Notes: generated by a model not told the origin, from the sequence alone. Positions 6,307 to 13,344 are shown, numbered from the stretch's first letter. The stretch is DNA of 13,853 bases from CAVYPR01 sp052145775 (GCA_052145775.1 JBKQNY010000016.1:1-13853); one strand, 5' to 3'. A program made the numbers and translations.

Positions 6307-6322
6307 GTGGCCGCGGGGCCCG

Positions 6323-6350
6323 GTGACCACACGGGACCCTCTTCTACGAT
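6323..6350 (+). promoter_or_regulatory. Promoter with leaderless start for the NmrA-like gene
   Basis: TACGAT (6345-6350) lies exactly 6 nt before the GTG at 6357. GTGACC (6323-6328) is a plausible -35 box with a 16-nt spacer. No Shine-Dalgarno sequence precedes the GTG, so the mRNA probably starts at the initiation codon. Confidence 0.55.
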
Positions 6351-6356
6351 GGCTCG

Positions 6357-7112
6357 GTGGGCACCGTCGTGGTCACCGGTGGGACCGGCACCTTCGGGCG
6401 CCAGCTGGTGCCGCTGCTCGAGAAGGCGGGCCACGAGGTCCGGGTGCTCTCCCGGAGCCAGGGGGCGGGGACCCACCGGGGCGACCTGGCGACCGGCGAG
6501 GGGGTCGCCGCGGCGTTGGCCGGCGCCGGGGTGGTGGTCCACGCCGCCTCCGACACCCGCCGGATGGGGCGCGCCGACGAGCGCCAGACGGCAAACCTCC
6601 TGGCGGCGGCCGGTGGCGCCGGCCACCTCCTCTACCTCTCCATCGTGGGCATCGACACCATCGGCCTCCCCTACTACCGCCGCAAGCTGGCTTGCGAGCG
6701 GCTGATCGAGGCCGGACCCGTGCCGTGGACGATCCTGCGGGCCACGCAGTTCCACGAGCTGATGGCCATGGTGTGCAAACCGCTCGACCGCCTGCCCTTC
6801 GCCCCGCTCCCCCTCGACTTCCGTTGCCAGCCGGTCGCCGCGGCCGACGTGGCCGAGCGGATGGCCGGTCTGGTCGAGGCGGGCCCGTCGGATCGCGCTC
6901 CCGACTTCGGCGGTCCTCGGGTCTTTGCGCTTCGAGAGCTGGTCGGCCTGTGGCGGGAGCGGCGGGGACGGCCCGTCCGCCTCCTGAACGTCCCGGTTCC
7001 CGGCGCCGTAGCGCGGGGCTTCCGGGAGGGCCGGAACACCTGCCCCGACCATGCCGAGGGCCGGCGGTCCTGGGAGGAGTTCGTCGAAAGCACGGCCACC
7101 GCGGCCGACTGA
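6357..7112 (+). CDS. NmrA-like / atypical SDR NAD(P)-binding protein
   Basis: Protein of 251 aa with an N-terminal Rossmann motif TGGTGTFG (7-14), a short beta-2 ending RVLSRS, an acidic GDLATGEGVAAAL segment, and VVHAAS at the end of beta-4. It then has LLYLSIVGIDTIGLPYYRRK, the atypical-SDR equivalent of the active-site region, and later WTILRATQFHELM, which is typical of NmrA/YbjT-type proteins. These bind NAD(P) and act as reductases, isomerases or redox sensors; the function here is not known. The Y-x-x-x-K pattern is degenerate (YYRRK). The start is GTG at 6357, next to a leaderless-type promoter and right before the first beta strand. Confidence 0.82.
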   Translation: MGTVVVTGGTGTFGRQLVPLLEKAGHEVRVLSRSQGAGTHRGDLATGEGVAAALAGAGVVVHAASDTRRMGRADERQTANLLAAAGGAGHLLYLSIVGIDTIGLPYYRRKLACERLIEAGPVPWTILRATQFHELMAMVCKPLDRLPFAPLPLDFRCQPVAAADVAERMAGLVEAGPSDRAPDFGGPRVFALRELVGLWRERRGRPVRLLNVPVPGAVARGFREGRNTCPDHAEGRRSWEEFVESTATAAD

Positions 7113-7138
7113 CCACCGGCGGTTCTGGCCGGCTCGGT

Positions 7139-7144
7139 TATCGT
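7139..7144 (+). promoter_or_regulatory. -10 box, leaderless start of the crotonase-fold gene
   Basis: TATCGT lies exactly 6 nt before the GTG at 7151, inside the 38-nt gap after the NmrA-like gene. No Shine-Dalgarno sequence is present. No good -35 box was seen at the usual distance. Confidence 0.5.
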
Positions 7145-7150
7145 GTCGCC

Positions 7151-8023
7151 GTGGCCGAGCTCGAGACGATCCTGTTCGAGGTCAACGACGGCGTCGCCTG
7201 GTTGACCCTGAACCGCCCCGACGTCCACAACGCCTTCAACGCCACCATGCAGCGCGAGATGCGCACGGTCTGGCGGTGGTTGCGCCGCGACGACTCCGTA
7301 CGCGTCGTCGTGCTCACCGGGGCGGGCGAGCGGGCCTTCTCCTCGGGGGTCGACCGCGACGAGGTGCTCGGGGGCAATAAGGCGGTCAACACCGTGGAGG
7401 GGGTTGATCTGGGCACAGGCCCGGACCCCGCGGCAGGCCCCGAGCCCATCCACATCGGCAGCGACACCTCGCCGTTCATGTTCGACGACCCCTCCGAGCA
7501 GCTCGGCCCCAAGTCGAACGACATGTGGAAGCCGGTGGTGGCCGCGGTGAACGGCATCGCCTGCGGCGGCGCCTTCTACATGCTGGGCGAGGCGGACATC
7601 ATCATCGCCGCCGACCACGCCACCTTCTTCGACCCCCACGTGACCTTCGGCATGCCAGCCGGCTACGAGCCGCTCCACATGGTGCCCAGGATGCCCTTCG
7701 GCGAGATCGTCCGCATGACGCTGCTCGGAAACTCCGAGCGCATGTCCGCCGCCCGTGCCCACCAGATCGGCCTGGTCTCCGAGCTCTGCCCGATCGCCGA
7801 GCTGCACGAACGGGCCGCCTGGGTGGCCGGAGAGATCGCCAAGGCCCCGACGCTCGCCGTGCAGGGCACGCTCCGGGCGCTGTGGTCCGGCCTCGAGGTG
7901 GGCCGGAGCCAGGCGCTCTCCATGGGGTGGGCCTACGTCAACCTCGGCTGGGACCAGCACCTCATCGACGCCGCGCAGTCAGAGATCGCCGCCGGCGTGC
8001 GGACCAAGCCCCGCATCAGATGA
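7151..8023 (+). CDS. Crotonase-fold (enoyl-CoA hydratase/isomerase family) protein lacking the usual catalytic Glu pair
   Basis: Protein of 290 aa with a clear crotonase fold: WLTLNRPDVHNAFN (17-30), RVVVLTGAGERAFSSGVD (51-68) forming the first oxyanion-hole strand, VVAAVNGIACGGA (129-141) for the second, then ADHATFFDPHVTFGMPAG (154-171). By alignment with rat crotonase, Glu144 is replaced by Tyr143 and Glu164 by His163, so ordinary enoyl-CoA hydration is unlikely. An extra segment of roughly 45 residues (about 74-120, rich in Gly, Pro and Asp) interrupts the region after the first oxyanion strand. CoA thioester binding looks intact; the reaction is unknown (hydrolase, isomerase or another crotonase chemistry). 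The start at 7151 is supported by the -10 box 6 nt upstream. Confidence 0.85.
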   Translation: MAELETILFEVNDGVAWLTLNRPDVHNAFNATMQREMRTVWRWLRRDDSVRVVVLTGAGERAFSSGVDRDEVLGGNKAVNTVEGVDLGTGPDPAAGPEPIHIGSDTSPFMFDDPSEQLGPKSNDMWKPVVAAVNGIACGGAFYMLGEADIIIAADHATFFDPHVTFGMPAGYEPLHMVPRMPFGEIVRMTLLGNSERMSAARAHQIGLVSELCPIAELHERAAWVAGEIAKAPTLAVQGTLRALWSGLEVGRSQALSMGWAYVNLGWDQHLIDAAQSEIAAGVRTKPRIR

Positions 8024-8048
8024 CCGCGAGCGCACAGGAGGCGACACC

Positions 8049-8630
8049 GTGAACCTCGTCCAGCCCCACCACGTCGTGGCGGCGGTCCAGGGCTCGCGCT
8101 CTGCCGTCAACTTCGCCCTCATGATCCTGCGCTTCGGGGTGGCGGCGGTCTTCATGGCCCACGGCATCAACCACATCTTCGGCGGCGGCAAGATCGCCGG
8201 GACGGCGCGCTGGTTCGAGAGCCTGGGCATGAAACCGGGGATCCTCCACGCCTGGACGGCCAGCCTGACCGAGGTCGGGGCGGCGACCCTCCTGATCCTG
8301 GGCCTGCTCACCCCGCTGGCCGGCGCCGGGGTGGTCGGCGTGATGCTGGTCGCCTGGATCACCAACCACCGCGGGAACGGCTTCTTCATCTTCCGGCCGG
8401 GCGAGGGGTGGGAGTACGTGATGACCCTCACCATCCTCGGGGCGGTGATCGGCACCCTCGGCCCCGGCCACTGGAGCATCGACGGCCAGGTCCACGCGCT
8501 GCGCCAGCTGTGGGGGTGGCCCGGTTTCGCCATCTCGGCCGGCGGCGGTGGCCTGGGCGCCCTCCTGCTCCTGGCCGTCTACTGGCGTCCCACCAAGCCG
8601 GTGGCCGAGAGCGAGACCGCCGCCGACTGA
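8049..8630 (+). CDS. DoxX-family integral membrane protein
   Basis: Protein of 193 aa with about five hydrophobic helices (roughly 20-42, 68-89, 92-106, 122-138 and 159-178). The DoxX-type pattern is present: LRFGVAAVFMAHGINHIFGG in helix 1, then WFESLGMKPG, then EVGAATLLILGLLTPLAG. DoxX proteins are small membrane proteins linked in different bacteria to quinone-linked redox or thiol stress; the biochemical role here is unknown. The GTG at 8049 is set by AGGAGG at 8036-8041, 7 nt upstream. The gene follows the crotonase-fold gene by 25 nt and is probably co-transcribed with it. Its stop lies 18 nt from the convergent rdgB stop. Confidence 0.85.
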   Translation: MNLVQPHHVVAAVQGSRSAVNFALMILRFGVAAVFMAHGINHIFGGGKIAGTARWFESLGMKPGILHAWTASLTEVGAATLLILGLLTPLAGAGVVGVMLVAWITNHRGNGFFIFRPGEGWEYVMTLTILGAVIGTLGPGHWSIDGQVHALRQLWGWPGFAISAGGGGLGALLLLAVYWRPTKPVAESETAAD

Positions 8631-8654
8631 AAGAAGCCGCCCGATCGCTCAGTC
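8625..8654. terminator. Weak dyad across the convergent stop codons
   Basis: GACTGA (8625-8630) and TCAGTC (8649-8654) are complementary and contain the two stop codons of doxX-like and rdgB. The stem is only 6 bp with an 18-nt loop and no T-run, so terminator function is speculative. Nothing better is visible between these genes. Confidence 0.2.
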
Positions 8655-9275
8655 CGAAGAGCGCTGCGCCAACAAGACGGCCAGGGCCCGGAAGGCCCGA
8701 CCACGGTGCGAGAGTGCGTGCTTCTCATCGGAGGTCATCTCCGAGAAGGTGCGCCCCGCACCCTCGTCGGGGACGAACACCGGGTCGTAGCCGAACCCAC
8801 CGGCGCCGCGGGCCGCGGGGGCGATCGACCCCTCGACCACCCCTTCGCTCCAGATCTCCCGTCCATCGGGGAAGGCCGCCAGGGCCACCGTCTTGAACCG
8901 GGCGCGACGGTCCCCTCCCCCGTCGGGCAGGGCCGCCAGCTCGTCCAGCAGCCGGTCGACGTTGTCGGCGTAGGTGGCGCCGGGCCCGGCGTAGCGGGCG
9001 GAGTGCACCCCGGGGGCGCCCCCCAGCGCGTCGACCTCGAGGCCGGTGTCGTCGGCCACCGCCGCCCGCCCGGTGGCCGTGGCCAGGGCCCGCGCCTTCA
9101 AGCGGGCGTTGTCCACCAGGGTCTCCCCGGTCTCCTCCACCTCGGCCACCTCGACCGGGCGGGGCAACAGGTCGACGTTCCCGGCCGCACCCAGGATGTC
9201 GGCGATCTCGCGGGTCTTGTCGGGATTGGCCGTAGCCAGCACCAGCTGGAGCCGCTCGCCCCCGGTGCCGGTCAC
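8649..9275 (-). CDS. rdgB: dITP/XTP pyrophosphatase (RdgB/HAM1 family)
   Basis: Hydrolyses dITP, ITP and XTP to monophosphates, keeping deaminated purines out of nucleic acids. The 208-aa protein has the full family pattern: LATANPDKTREI (13-24, substrate and metal loop), ETGETLVDNARLKA (48-61), DDTGLEVDALGGAPGV (75-90), then HSARYAG, GGFGYDPVFVPD and the C-terminal SHRGRAF. Length is normal for the family. The GTG start at 9275-9273 overlaps the rph stop as GTGA, and no separate ribosome site is visible, so translational coupling to rph is likely. The rph-rdgB order also occurs in mycobacteria (Rv1340-Rv1341). Confidence 0.95.
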   Translation of the reverse strand: MTGTGGERLQLVLATANPDKTREIADILGAAGNVDLLPRPVEVAEVEETGETLVDNARLKARALATATGRAAVADDTGLEVDALGGAPGVHSARYAGPGATYADNVDRLLDELAALPDGGGDRRARFKTVALAAFPDGREIWSEGVVEGSIAPAARGAGGFGYDPVFVPDEGAGRTFSEMTSDEKHALSHRGRAFRALAVLLAQRSSD

Positions 9276-10048
9276 CGCGGCGGCGGCGGATAGGCCAGGA
9301 CGGCCGCCTGCTCGGAGACCAGGGTGGCGATGCCGGACTCGGCCAGGGCCAGCAGGCCGTCGAGCTCCCCTCGCGAGAACGGCTGGCCCTCGGCGGTGCC
9401 CTGGACCTCGACGAACCTGCCCGTCCCGGTCATGACCACGTTCATGTCGACCTCGGCCCTCGAGTCCTCCTCGTAGGGGAGGTCCAGCATGGCCACGCCG
9501 TCGACGATCCCCACCGAGACGGCGGCCACCGAGTCGGTCAGGGGGTGCCGGCTCAGCTGACCCCCGAGGTGCATCCGGGTGAAGGCGTCGTGGAGGGCCA
9601 CGTAGGCGCCGCAGATCGAGGCCGTACGGGTCCCGCCGTCGGCTTGGAGGACGTCGCAGTCCACGGTCACCTGGACCTCGCCCAGGGCGACCATGTCGCA
9701 GACCGACCGCAGCGAGCGGGCGATGAGACGCTGAATCTCCTGGGTGCGGCCGGACTGCTTTCCCTTGGCCGCCTCCCGGCTGGCCCGTTCGGAGGTGGAC
9801 CCCGGCAGCATCGAGTACTCGGCGGTCACCCACCCCTTCCCGCGGCCGCGCATCCACGGCGGCACCCGGTCCTCCACCGAGGCCGTGCACAGCACCCGGG
9901 TCCGGCCCATGGAAACCAGGACCGAGCCGGGAGCGAAGACCGTGAAGTCCCGCTCGAAGGTGACCGGCCGCAGTTGGTCGAGGGTGCGCCCGTCGGCCCT
10001 CAGGGTGCGCCGGTCGACCGCCCCGGTCCCGGTCGGCTCCTCGGTCAT
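9272..10048 (-). CDS. rph: Ribonuclease PH
   Basis: Phosphorolytic 3'-5' exoribonuclease that trims tRNA 3' ends. The 258-aa protein is complete: RADGRTLDQLRPV (17-29), RGRGKGWVTAEYSMLPGST (67-85), the phosphate-binding stretch GRTQEIQRLIARSLR (100-114), VLQADGGTRTASICGAY (133-149), LDLPYEEDSRAEVDMNVV and VEVQGTAEGQPFSR. The ATG at 10048 is chosen for GGGAGGAGG 9 nt upstream; the longer frame upstream to 10168 overlaps the preceding gene and has no family similarity. The substrate is relevant here: the tRNA and tmRNA in the window lack an encoded CCA and need 3' trimming before CCA addition. Confidence 0.96.
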   Translation of the reverse strand: MTEEPTGTGAVDRRTLRADGRTLDQLRPVTFERDFTVFAPGSVLVSMGRTRVLCTASVEDRVPPWMRGRGKGWVTAEYSMLPGSTSERASREAAKGKQSGRTQEIQRLIARSLRSVCDMVALGEVQVTVDCDVLQADGGTRTASICGAYVALHDAFTRMHLGGQLSRHPLTDSVAAVSVGIVDGVAMLDLPYEEDSRAEVDMNVVMTGTGRFVEVQGTAEGQPFSRGELDGLLALAESGIATLVSEQAAVLAYPPPPR

Positions 10049-10088
10049 GTCCTCGGTCCTCCTCCCGCGCCCTCGAGGAGGCACGCCG

Positions 10089-10865
10089 TCACCACTCGAA
10101 CACCCGACCGGTCGCCGCCTGGTGAACCGGTCGGCCCAGGGCTTCCTCGGCCTCGGCGGCCAGGACACCGGCCGACACCGTAGGCCACCGGTGGGTGAGG
10201 ACGAGCCGACCGACCCCGGCCGCCGCCGCCATGGACCCCGCCTGGCGTCCGCTCAGGTGGGAATGGGTGCCCTCGTGGGCCCGTGTGTAGGTGGCCTCGC
10301 AGAGCACCGTGCCGATCCCCGACCCGAGCTCGGCGATGGACCAGTCGGGACCGGTGTCGGCCGAGTAGGCGAGCGAACCCGAGAGGTCCTCGGGCCCGCC
10401 GACGGCGTCGATGCGCACGGCCAGCGTGGGGGGGCCGTGGTCGGTGGCCACGAAGCTGCAGGTGAGCGCGCCCACCACGATCCGCATCGACGGCTCGGTC
10501 TCCACCCAGCCCAGCAGCGGCTCCTCGGCGAAGTACGAGCGGCGTCGCAGGCCAGGGGGGGCGTAGACGGGGACGGGCGCCCGAGCACCGGCCTGGCGAC
10601 GCCACACGGCGAAGGACTCGAGGTCGGTCCAGTGGTCGGGGTGCTCGTGGGAGAGGACGACGGCGTCGACCGATCCGGGTTCGCACATCTGCTGGAGGTT
10701 GGCGAAGGTCCCCGGTCCTGCGTCGAGCCACAAGGAGGTGGTCCCGTCCTGGACCAGGTAGCCGCTGCCCGCGCCGCCCGGTCCCGGGTAGCTGCCGTCG
10801 CAGCCGAGCACGGCGAGCGTCCTCGGCCGCTCGTCCGGCCGACTAGCTCTGTTGCCCGCGGTCAC
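10089..10865 (-). CDS. MBL-fold metallo-hydrolase (Rv1339-like, putative cyclic-nucleotide phosphodiesterase)
   Basis: Metallo-beta-lactamase-fold protein of 258 aa. The zinc motif H-x-H-x-D-H is HEHPDH (73-78), preceded by LWLDAGPGT (45-53) and followed by ATDHGPPTLAVRI, YSADTG and LTHRWP with further metal ligands. This architecture is the RNase Z/PDE-like branch. The same genomic slot in M. tuberculosis (between cysM and rph) holds Rv1339, reported as an atypical cAMP phosphodiesterase; that role is transferred by similarity and position only. The GTG at 10865 lies 7 nt after the cysM stop, with only a weak AGG before it, so coupling to cysM is likely. Confidence 0.85.
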   Translation of the reverse strand: MTAGNRASRPDERPRTLAVLGCDGSYPGPGGAGSGYLVQDGTTSLWLDAGPGTFANLQQMCEPGSVDAVVLSHEHPDHWTDLESFAVWRRQAGARAPVPVYAPPGLRRRSYFAEEPLLGWVETEPSMRIVVGALTCSFVATDHGPPTLAVRIDAVGGPEDLSGSLAYSADTGPDWSIAELGSGIGTVLCEATYTRAHEGTHSHLSGRQAGSMAAAAGVGRLVLTHRWPTVSAGVLAAEAEEALGRPVHQAATGRVFEW

Positions 10866-10872
10866 TACGGAC

Positions 10873-11838
10873 CTAGAAGTAGATGATCGACTTGGCCCGC
10901 TCGGTGACGGCGTCGATGTCGTCGGTCCAGGCCCCGGTCGAGAGATACTTCCACCCGTCGTCGGCCGAGACCACCACGACCACCGCCGCCGTCCCCTGCG
11001 GGACCTGCGCCGCGCACTTGGCCGCCCCGGCCATGGCCGCCCCCGAGGAGATCCCCACGAACAACCCCACCTCGGTGAGGCGGCGGGTCCACTCGATCGA
11101 TTCCCGTGGGCGTACCACGGTCTTTCGGTCGAGGAGTGCCGCGCCGTCGAGCTCCTCGAAGATGGGCGGGATGTAGCCGTCGTCGAGATTGCGCAGCCCT
11201 TCCACGGACTCGCCGGCCGGCGGCTCCACCGCCCACACCTGCACCCCGGGGTTGCGCTCCTTCAGGTAGCGGCCGACCCCGAGCAGCGTGCCCGACGTGC
11301 CCAGTCCGGCCACGAAGTGGGTGACCTCTGGGCAGTCCCGCCAGATCTCCGGGCCGGTGCCCTCGTAGTGGGCCTTGGGGTTGGCCAGGTTCGCGTATTG
11401 GTAGAGGAAAACCCACTCGGGGTGCTCAGCGGCCAGCCGAAGGGCCTTGCGGACGGCGCCGTTCGATCCCTCGGCACCGGGGGACTCGATGATCTCGGCC
11501 CCCCACAGCTCGAGGAGCTGCCGACGCTCGATCGAGACGTTGGTGGGGAGGACGACCTTGAGGTGGTAGCCCTTCACCCGGCAGACCAAGGCCAGCCCGA
11601 TGCCGGTGTTGCCCGACGTCGGCTCGATGAGGACCTGGTCGGGCTGACCTGGCTTCAAGATCCCGTCCTCCTCGGCCTGCTCGACCAACGAGAGGGCGAC
11701 CCGATCCTTCACCGACCCGCCCGGATTGCTGCCCTCGAGCTTCATGAGGATGCGAACGTCGGGGTTCGGGATCAGCTGGCTCACATCGACCAGCGGGGTG
11801 TCGCCGATCAGATCCAGGATGCTGCCGTGGCGGGCCAT
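10873..11838 (-). CDS. cysM: O-phosphoserine sulfhydrylase CysM (CysO-thiocarboxylate dependent cysteine synthase)
   Basis: PLP-dependent enzyme that joins O-phospho-L-serine with the sulfur of CysO thiocarboxylate. The 321-aa protein has the PLP lysine Lys44 in NPGGSVKDR, the phosphate or substrate loop EPTSGNTGIGLAL (72-84), ERRQLLELWGAEII (104-117), and the PLP-phosphate loop GLGTSGTLLGVGR (178-190). Segments LYQYANLANP and DDGWKYLSTGAW match the mycobacterial OPS-specific type rather than CysK. Arg216 in GLRNLDDG corresponds to the arginine (R220 in M. tuberculosis) needed for O-phosphoserine recognition. The next gene upstream is cysO, 13 nt away, which settles the assignment. No strong ribosome site is visible at the ATG. 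Confidence 0.95.
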   Translation of the reverse strand: MARHGSILDLIGDTPLVDVSQLIPNPDVRILMKLEGSNPGGSVKDRVALSLVEQAEEDGILKPGQPDQVLIEPTSGNTGIGLALVCRVKGYHLKVVLPTNVSIERRQLLELWGAEIIESPGAEGSNGAVRKALRLAAEHPEWVFLYQYANLANPKAHYEGTGPEIWRDCPEVTHFVAGLGTSGTLLGVGRYLKERNPGVQVWAVEPPAGESVEGLRNLDDGYIPPIFEELDGAALLDRKTVVRPRESIEWTRRLTEVGLFVGISSGAAMAGAAKCAAQVPQGTAAVVVVVSADDGWKYLSTGAWTDDIDAVTERAKSIIYF

Positions 11839-11851
11839 CGGCCGGAGTGGA

Positions 11852-12127
11852 TCAGCCGCCGGCCACGGCCGGCAGGATCGACACCTCGTCGCCGGCGGTC
11901 ACCGGGGTGTCGAGCAGCGCCAGGTAGCGGACGTCGTCGTCGTTGACGTAGACGTTGACGAAGCGGTGGAGGGAGCCGTCGTCGTTGAGCAGCTGCGAGG
12001 CCATCCCCGGGAACTGCGACACGAGGGACCCGAGCACCTCCCCGATGGTCGCACCCTCCACGGCCACCGTGGACTGCCCCCCGGCCTGGGAGCGCAGCAC
12101 GGTCGGCAGGCGGACGTCGACGGACAC
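11852..12127 (-). CDS. cysO: Sulfur-carrier protein CysO (MoaD/ThiS-like, ubiquitin fold)
   Basis: Protein of 91 aa with a beta-grasp fold and an exposed C-terminal Gly-Gly (ILPAVAGG). The glycine end is activated to a thiocarboxylate by a MoeB/MoeZ-type enzyme not encoded here. Segments RLPTVLR (6-12) and LHRFVNVYVNDDDVRYL (53-69) closely follow mycobacterial CysO. It delivers sulfur to CysM, encoded 13 nt downstream; Mec, encoded upstream, frees the cysteine from the CysO-Cys adduct. The GTG at 12127 is set by AGGGAGG (12138-12132 on the minus strand), 4 nt upstream. A direct-repeat element and a TAGAAT -10 box lie 75-105 nt upstream. Confidence 0.95.
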   Translation of the reverse strand: MSVDVRLPTVLRSQAGGQSTVAVEGATIGEVLGSLVSQFPGMASQLLNDDGSLHRFVNVYVNDDDVRYLALLDTPVTAGDEVSILPAVAGG

Positions 12128-12202
12128 TTGGCCTCCCTGGGTTCGGGGCTCCCCGGGGCGGACCGGCCGAGCGGGCCGCCCTCGGGACGCCGAAAGTTGA
12201 CT

Positions 12203-12230
12203 TATCTGGTCCGGATTCTATCGGTCCGGA
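12203..12230 (-). promoter_or_regulatory. cysO promoter with two direct repeats (possible operator)
   Basis: On the minus strand TAGAAT (12220-12215) is a near-consensus -10 box pointing at cysO; transcription would begin near 12208, giving a leader of about 80 nt. On the plus strand two copies of a TATC-(t)-GGTCCGGA unit occur at 12203-12215 and 12219-12230, with a 16-nt period, overlapping and flanking that -10. No good -35 box is present, which suits a regulated promoter. The element lies in the 146-nt gap between mec and cysO. The regulator is not identifiable from the sequence. Confidence 0.45.
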
Positions 12231-12273
12231 GGGGCCGCGCCCCCAGCGGTGCCATCCGGCGGCTCGTCGCCCC

Positions 12274-12696
12274 TCAACCCATGGGAGGGGCGTGGGTCAG
12301 GACGACCACGGACTCCTCGGCGATCTCGCCGTCGACGATGGAGTAGCTGCGCACCACCGGGTGCGTGTCCCTGAGCGAGACCAGGACGTAGTGCCATCCC
12401 GGGTCCGGGGCCTGGGCCACGTCGGTGGGCGACGGGAAGGCGTCGGTGTGGGTGTGCGAGTGGAACACGCCGAGCAGCTCGAGCCCGTTGGCCTCGGCGT
12501 CCCGGTCGGCGTGGAGGTGTTCCCGTGGGTCGACCGTGTAGAGCTTGGCGGAGGCAGCGACGTTGCGCGTGGGGTAGCAGCGGGACACCTCGCCGGCGGC
12601 GGGATCGCCCGCCAGCAGCCCGCACGCCTCGTCGGGCAGGCCGGTGATGCAGTGGCCGACCATCTGCAGGTAGATGTCGTTGGGGAGCCGCAACAT
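12274..12696 (-). CDS. mec: JAMM/MPN+ metalloprotease Mec (CysO-cysteine peptidase)
   Basis: Zinc peptidase of 140 aa that cleaves the bond between CysO and newly made cysteine. The JAMM motif is complete: Glu23 in PDEACGLLAG, then His79-x-His81, seven residues, Ser89-x2-Asp92 (HSHTHTDAFPSPTD). Segments HYVLVSLRD and RSYSIVDGEIAEE match mycobacterial Mec (Rv1334). The ATG at 12696 is chosen because residues 1-12 align with the family's start and TACGAT lies just upstream; the longer frame to 12777 runs into the divergent smpB start. Unlike the tight arrangement in mycobacteria, it is separated from cysO by 146 nt that carry a possible second promoter. Confidence 0.93.
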   Translation of the reverse strand: MLRLPNDIYLQMVGHCITGLPDEACGLLAGDPAAGEVSRCYPTRNVAASAKLYTVDPREHLHADRDAEANGLELLGVFHSHTHTDAFPSPTDVAQAPDPGWHYVLVSLRDTHPVVRSYSIVDGEIAEESVVVLTHAPPMG

Positions 12697-12704
12697 TCCG
12701 AAAG

Positions 12705-12710
12705 ATCGTA
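12705..12710 (-). promoter_or_regulatory. -10 box for mec
   Basis: TACGAT on the minus strand ends 8 nt before the mec ATG (12696). No Shine-Dalgarno sequence lies between them, so the transcript is leaderless or has a leader of 1-2 nt. The 74-nt gap is shared with the divergent smpB promoter. Confidence 0.4.
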
Positions 12711-12758
12711 ACGGCGCGGGCCCCGCCTTCCGCGGATAGGTGCTGCTCGCGGCGGCAG

Positions 12759-12764
12759 TAGCCT
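12759..12764 (+). promoter_or_regulatory. -10 box, leaderless start of smpB
   Basis: TAGCCT lies exactly 6 nt before the smpB ATG at 12771, and no Shine-Dalgarno sequence is present. It favours the ATG at 12771 over the in-frame GTG at 12768, which would be only 3 nt from the box. Confidence 0.45.
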
Positions 12765-12770
12765 GCCGTG

Positions 12771-13304
12771 ATGGCACGGGCCAAGAGGACGGTCGCCAAG
12801 CGTGCAGCGGCCCGGGAGGCGGCGGGGCGCTCGGGTGACCGGACGGTCGCCACGAACCGCCGTGCCCGCCACGACTACGACATCCTCGAGACGTTCGAGT
12901 GCGGGATCGTCCTCCAGGGCAGCGAGGTCAAGTCCCTGCGGGAGGGGAAAGTCCAACTCTCCGACGCCTACGCCAGAGTGGACGACGGCGAGCTGTGGCT
13001 GATCGGGATGCACGTCCCCCCGTGGCTGTTCGCCACCGGCTTCGGGGCCCACGACCCCGACCGTCGACGAAAGCTCCTGGTCCACCGCAAGGAGATCGAC
13101 GAGCTCATGGGCCGGACCCAGCAGCAGGCCCTGACCCTCGTGCCGCTCTCGCTCTACTTCAAGGACGGCAAGGCCAAGGTCCAGCTGGCCCTGGCCCGAG
13201 GTCGGCGTCTCCACGACAAGCGCCAGGCCATCCTCTCCCGGGAGGCGGACCGGGAGGCCGCCCGCGCCGCCCGCGACGTCGAGCGCGGGCGGGCGGCGGA
13301 CTGA
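12771..13304 (+). CDS. smpB: SsrA-binding protein SmpB
   Basis: Binds the tRNA-like end of tmRNA and carries it into stalled ribosomes for trans-translation. The 177-aa protein contains the SmpB core: NRRARHDYDILETFECGIVL (29-48), GSEVKSLREGKVQLSDAY (50-67), HDPDRRRKLLVHRKEI (94-109) and LVPLSLYFKDGKAKVQLAL (123-141), then KRLHDKR-like RRLHDKR (145-151) before the basic tail that sits in the mRNA channel. The N-terminal stretch before residue 29 is a basic, Ala/Arg-rich extension beyond the usual core. The segment PPWLFATGFGAHDP replaces the more usual PYxxGNxFNHxP. The tmRNA gene follows 83 nt downstream. Confidence 0.96.
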   Translation: MARAKRTVAKRAAAREAAGRSGDRTVATNRRARHDYDILETFECGIVLQGSEVKSLREGKVQLSDAYARVDDGELWLIGMHVPPWLFATGFGAHDPDRRRKLLVHRKEIDELMGRTQQQALTLVPLSLYFKDGKAKVQLALARGRRLHDKRQAILSREADREAARAARDVERGRAAD

Positions 13305-13325
13305 GGACTCCGTGGGGATGTCCTC
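13303..13325 (+). terminator. Weak hairpin at the smpB stop
   Basis: GAGGAC (13303-13308) and GTCCTC (13320-13325) form a 6-bp stem with an 11-nt loop, starting within the smpB stop codon. It has no T-run. It may only partly separate smpB from ssrA. Confidence 0.2.
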
Positions 13326-13338
13326 CCGGAAACGCCGG

Positions 13339-13344
13339 TAGCAT
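13339..13344 (+). promoter_or_regulatory. Possible -10 box of ssrA
   Basis: TAGCAT, about 43 nt before the mature tmRNA 5' end, fits the TANNNT -10 pattern. A transcript starting near 13351 would carry a leader of about 37 nt, removed during 5' maturation. No clear -35 box was seen; readthrough from smpB is also possible. Confidence 0.35.
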
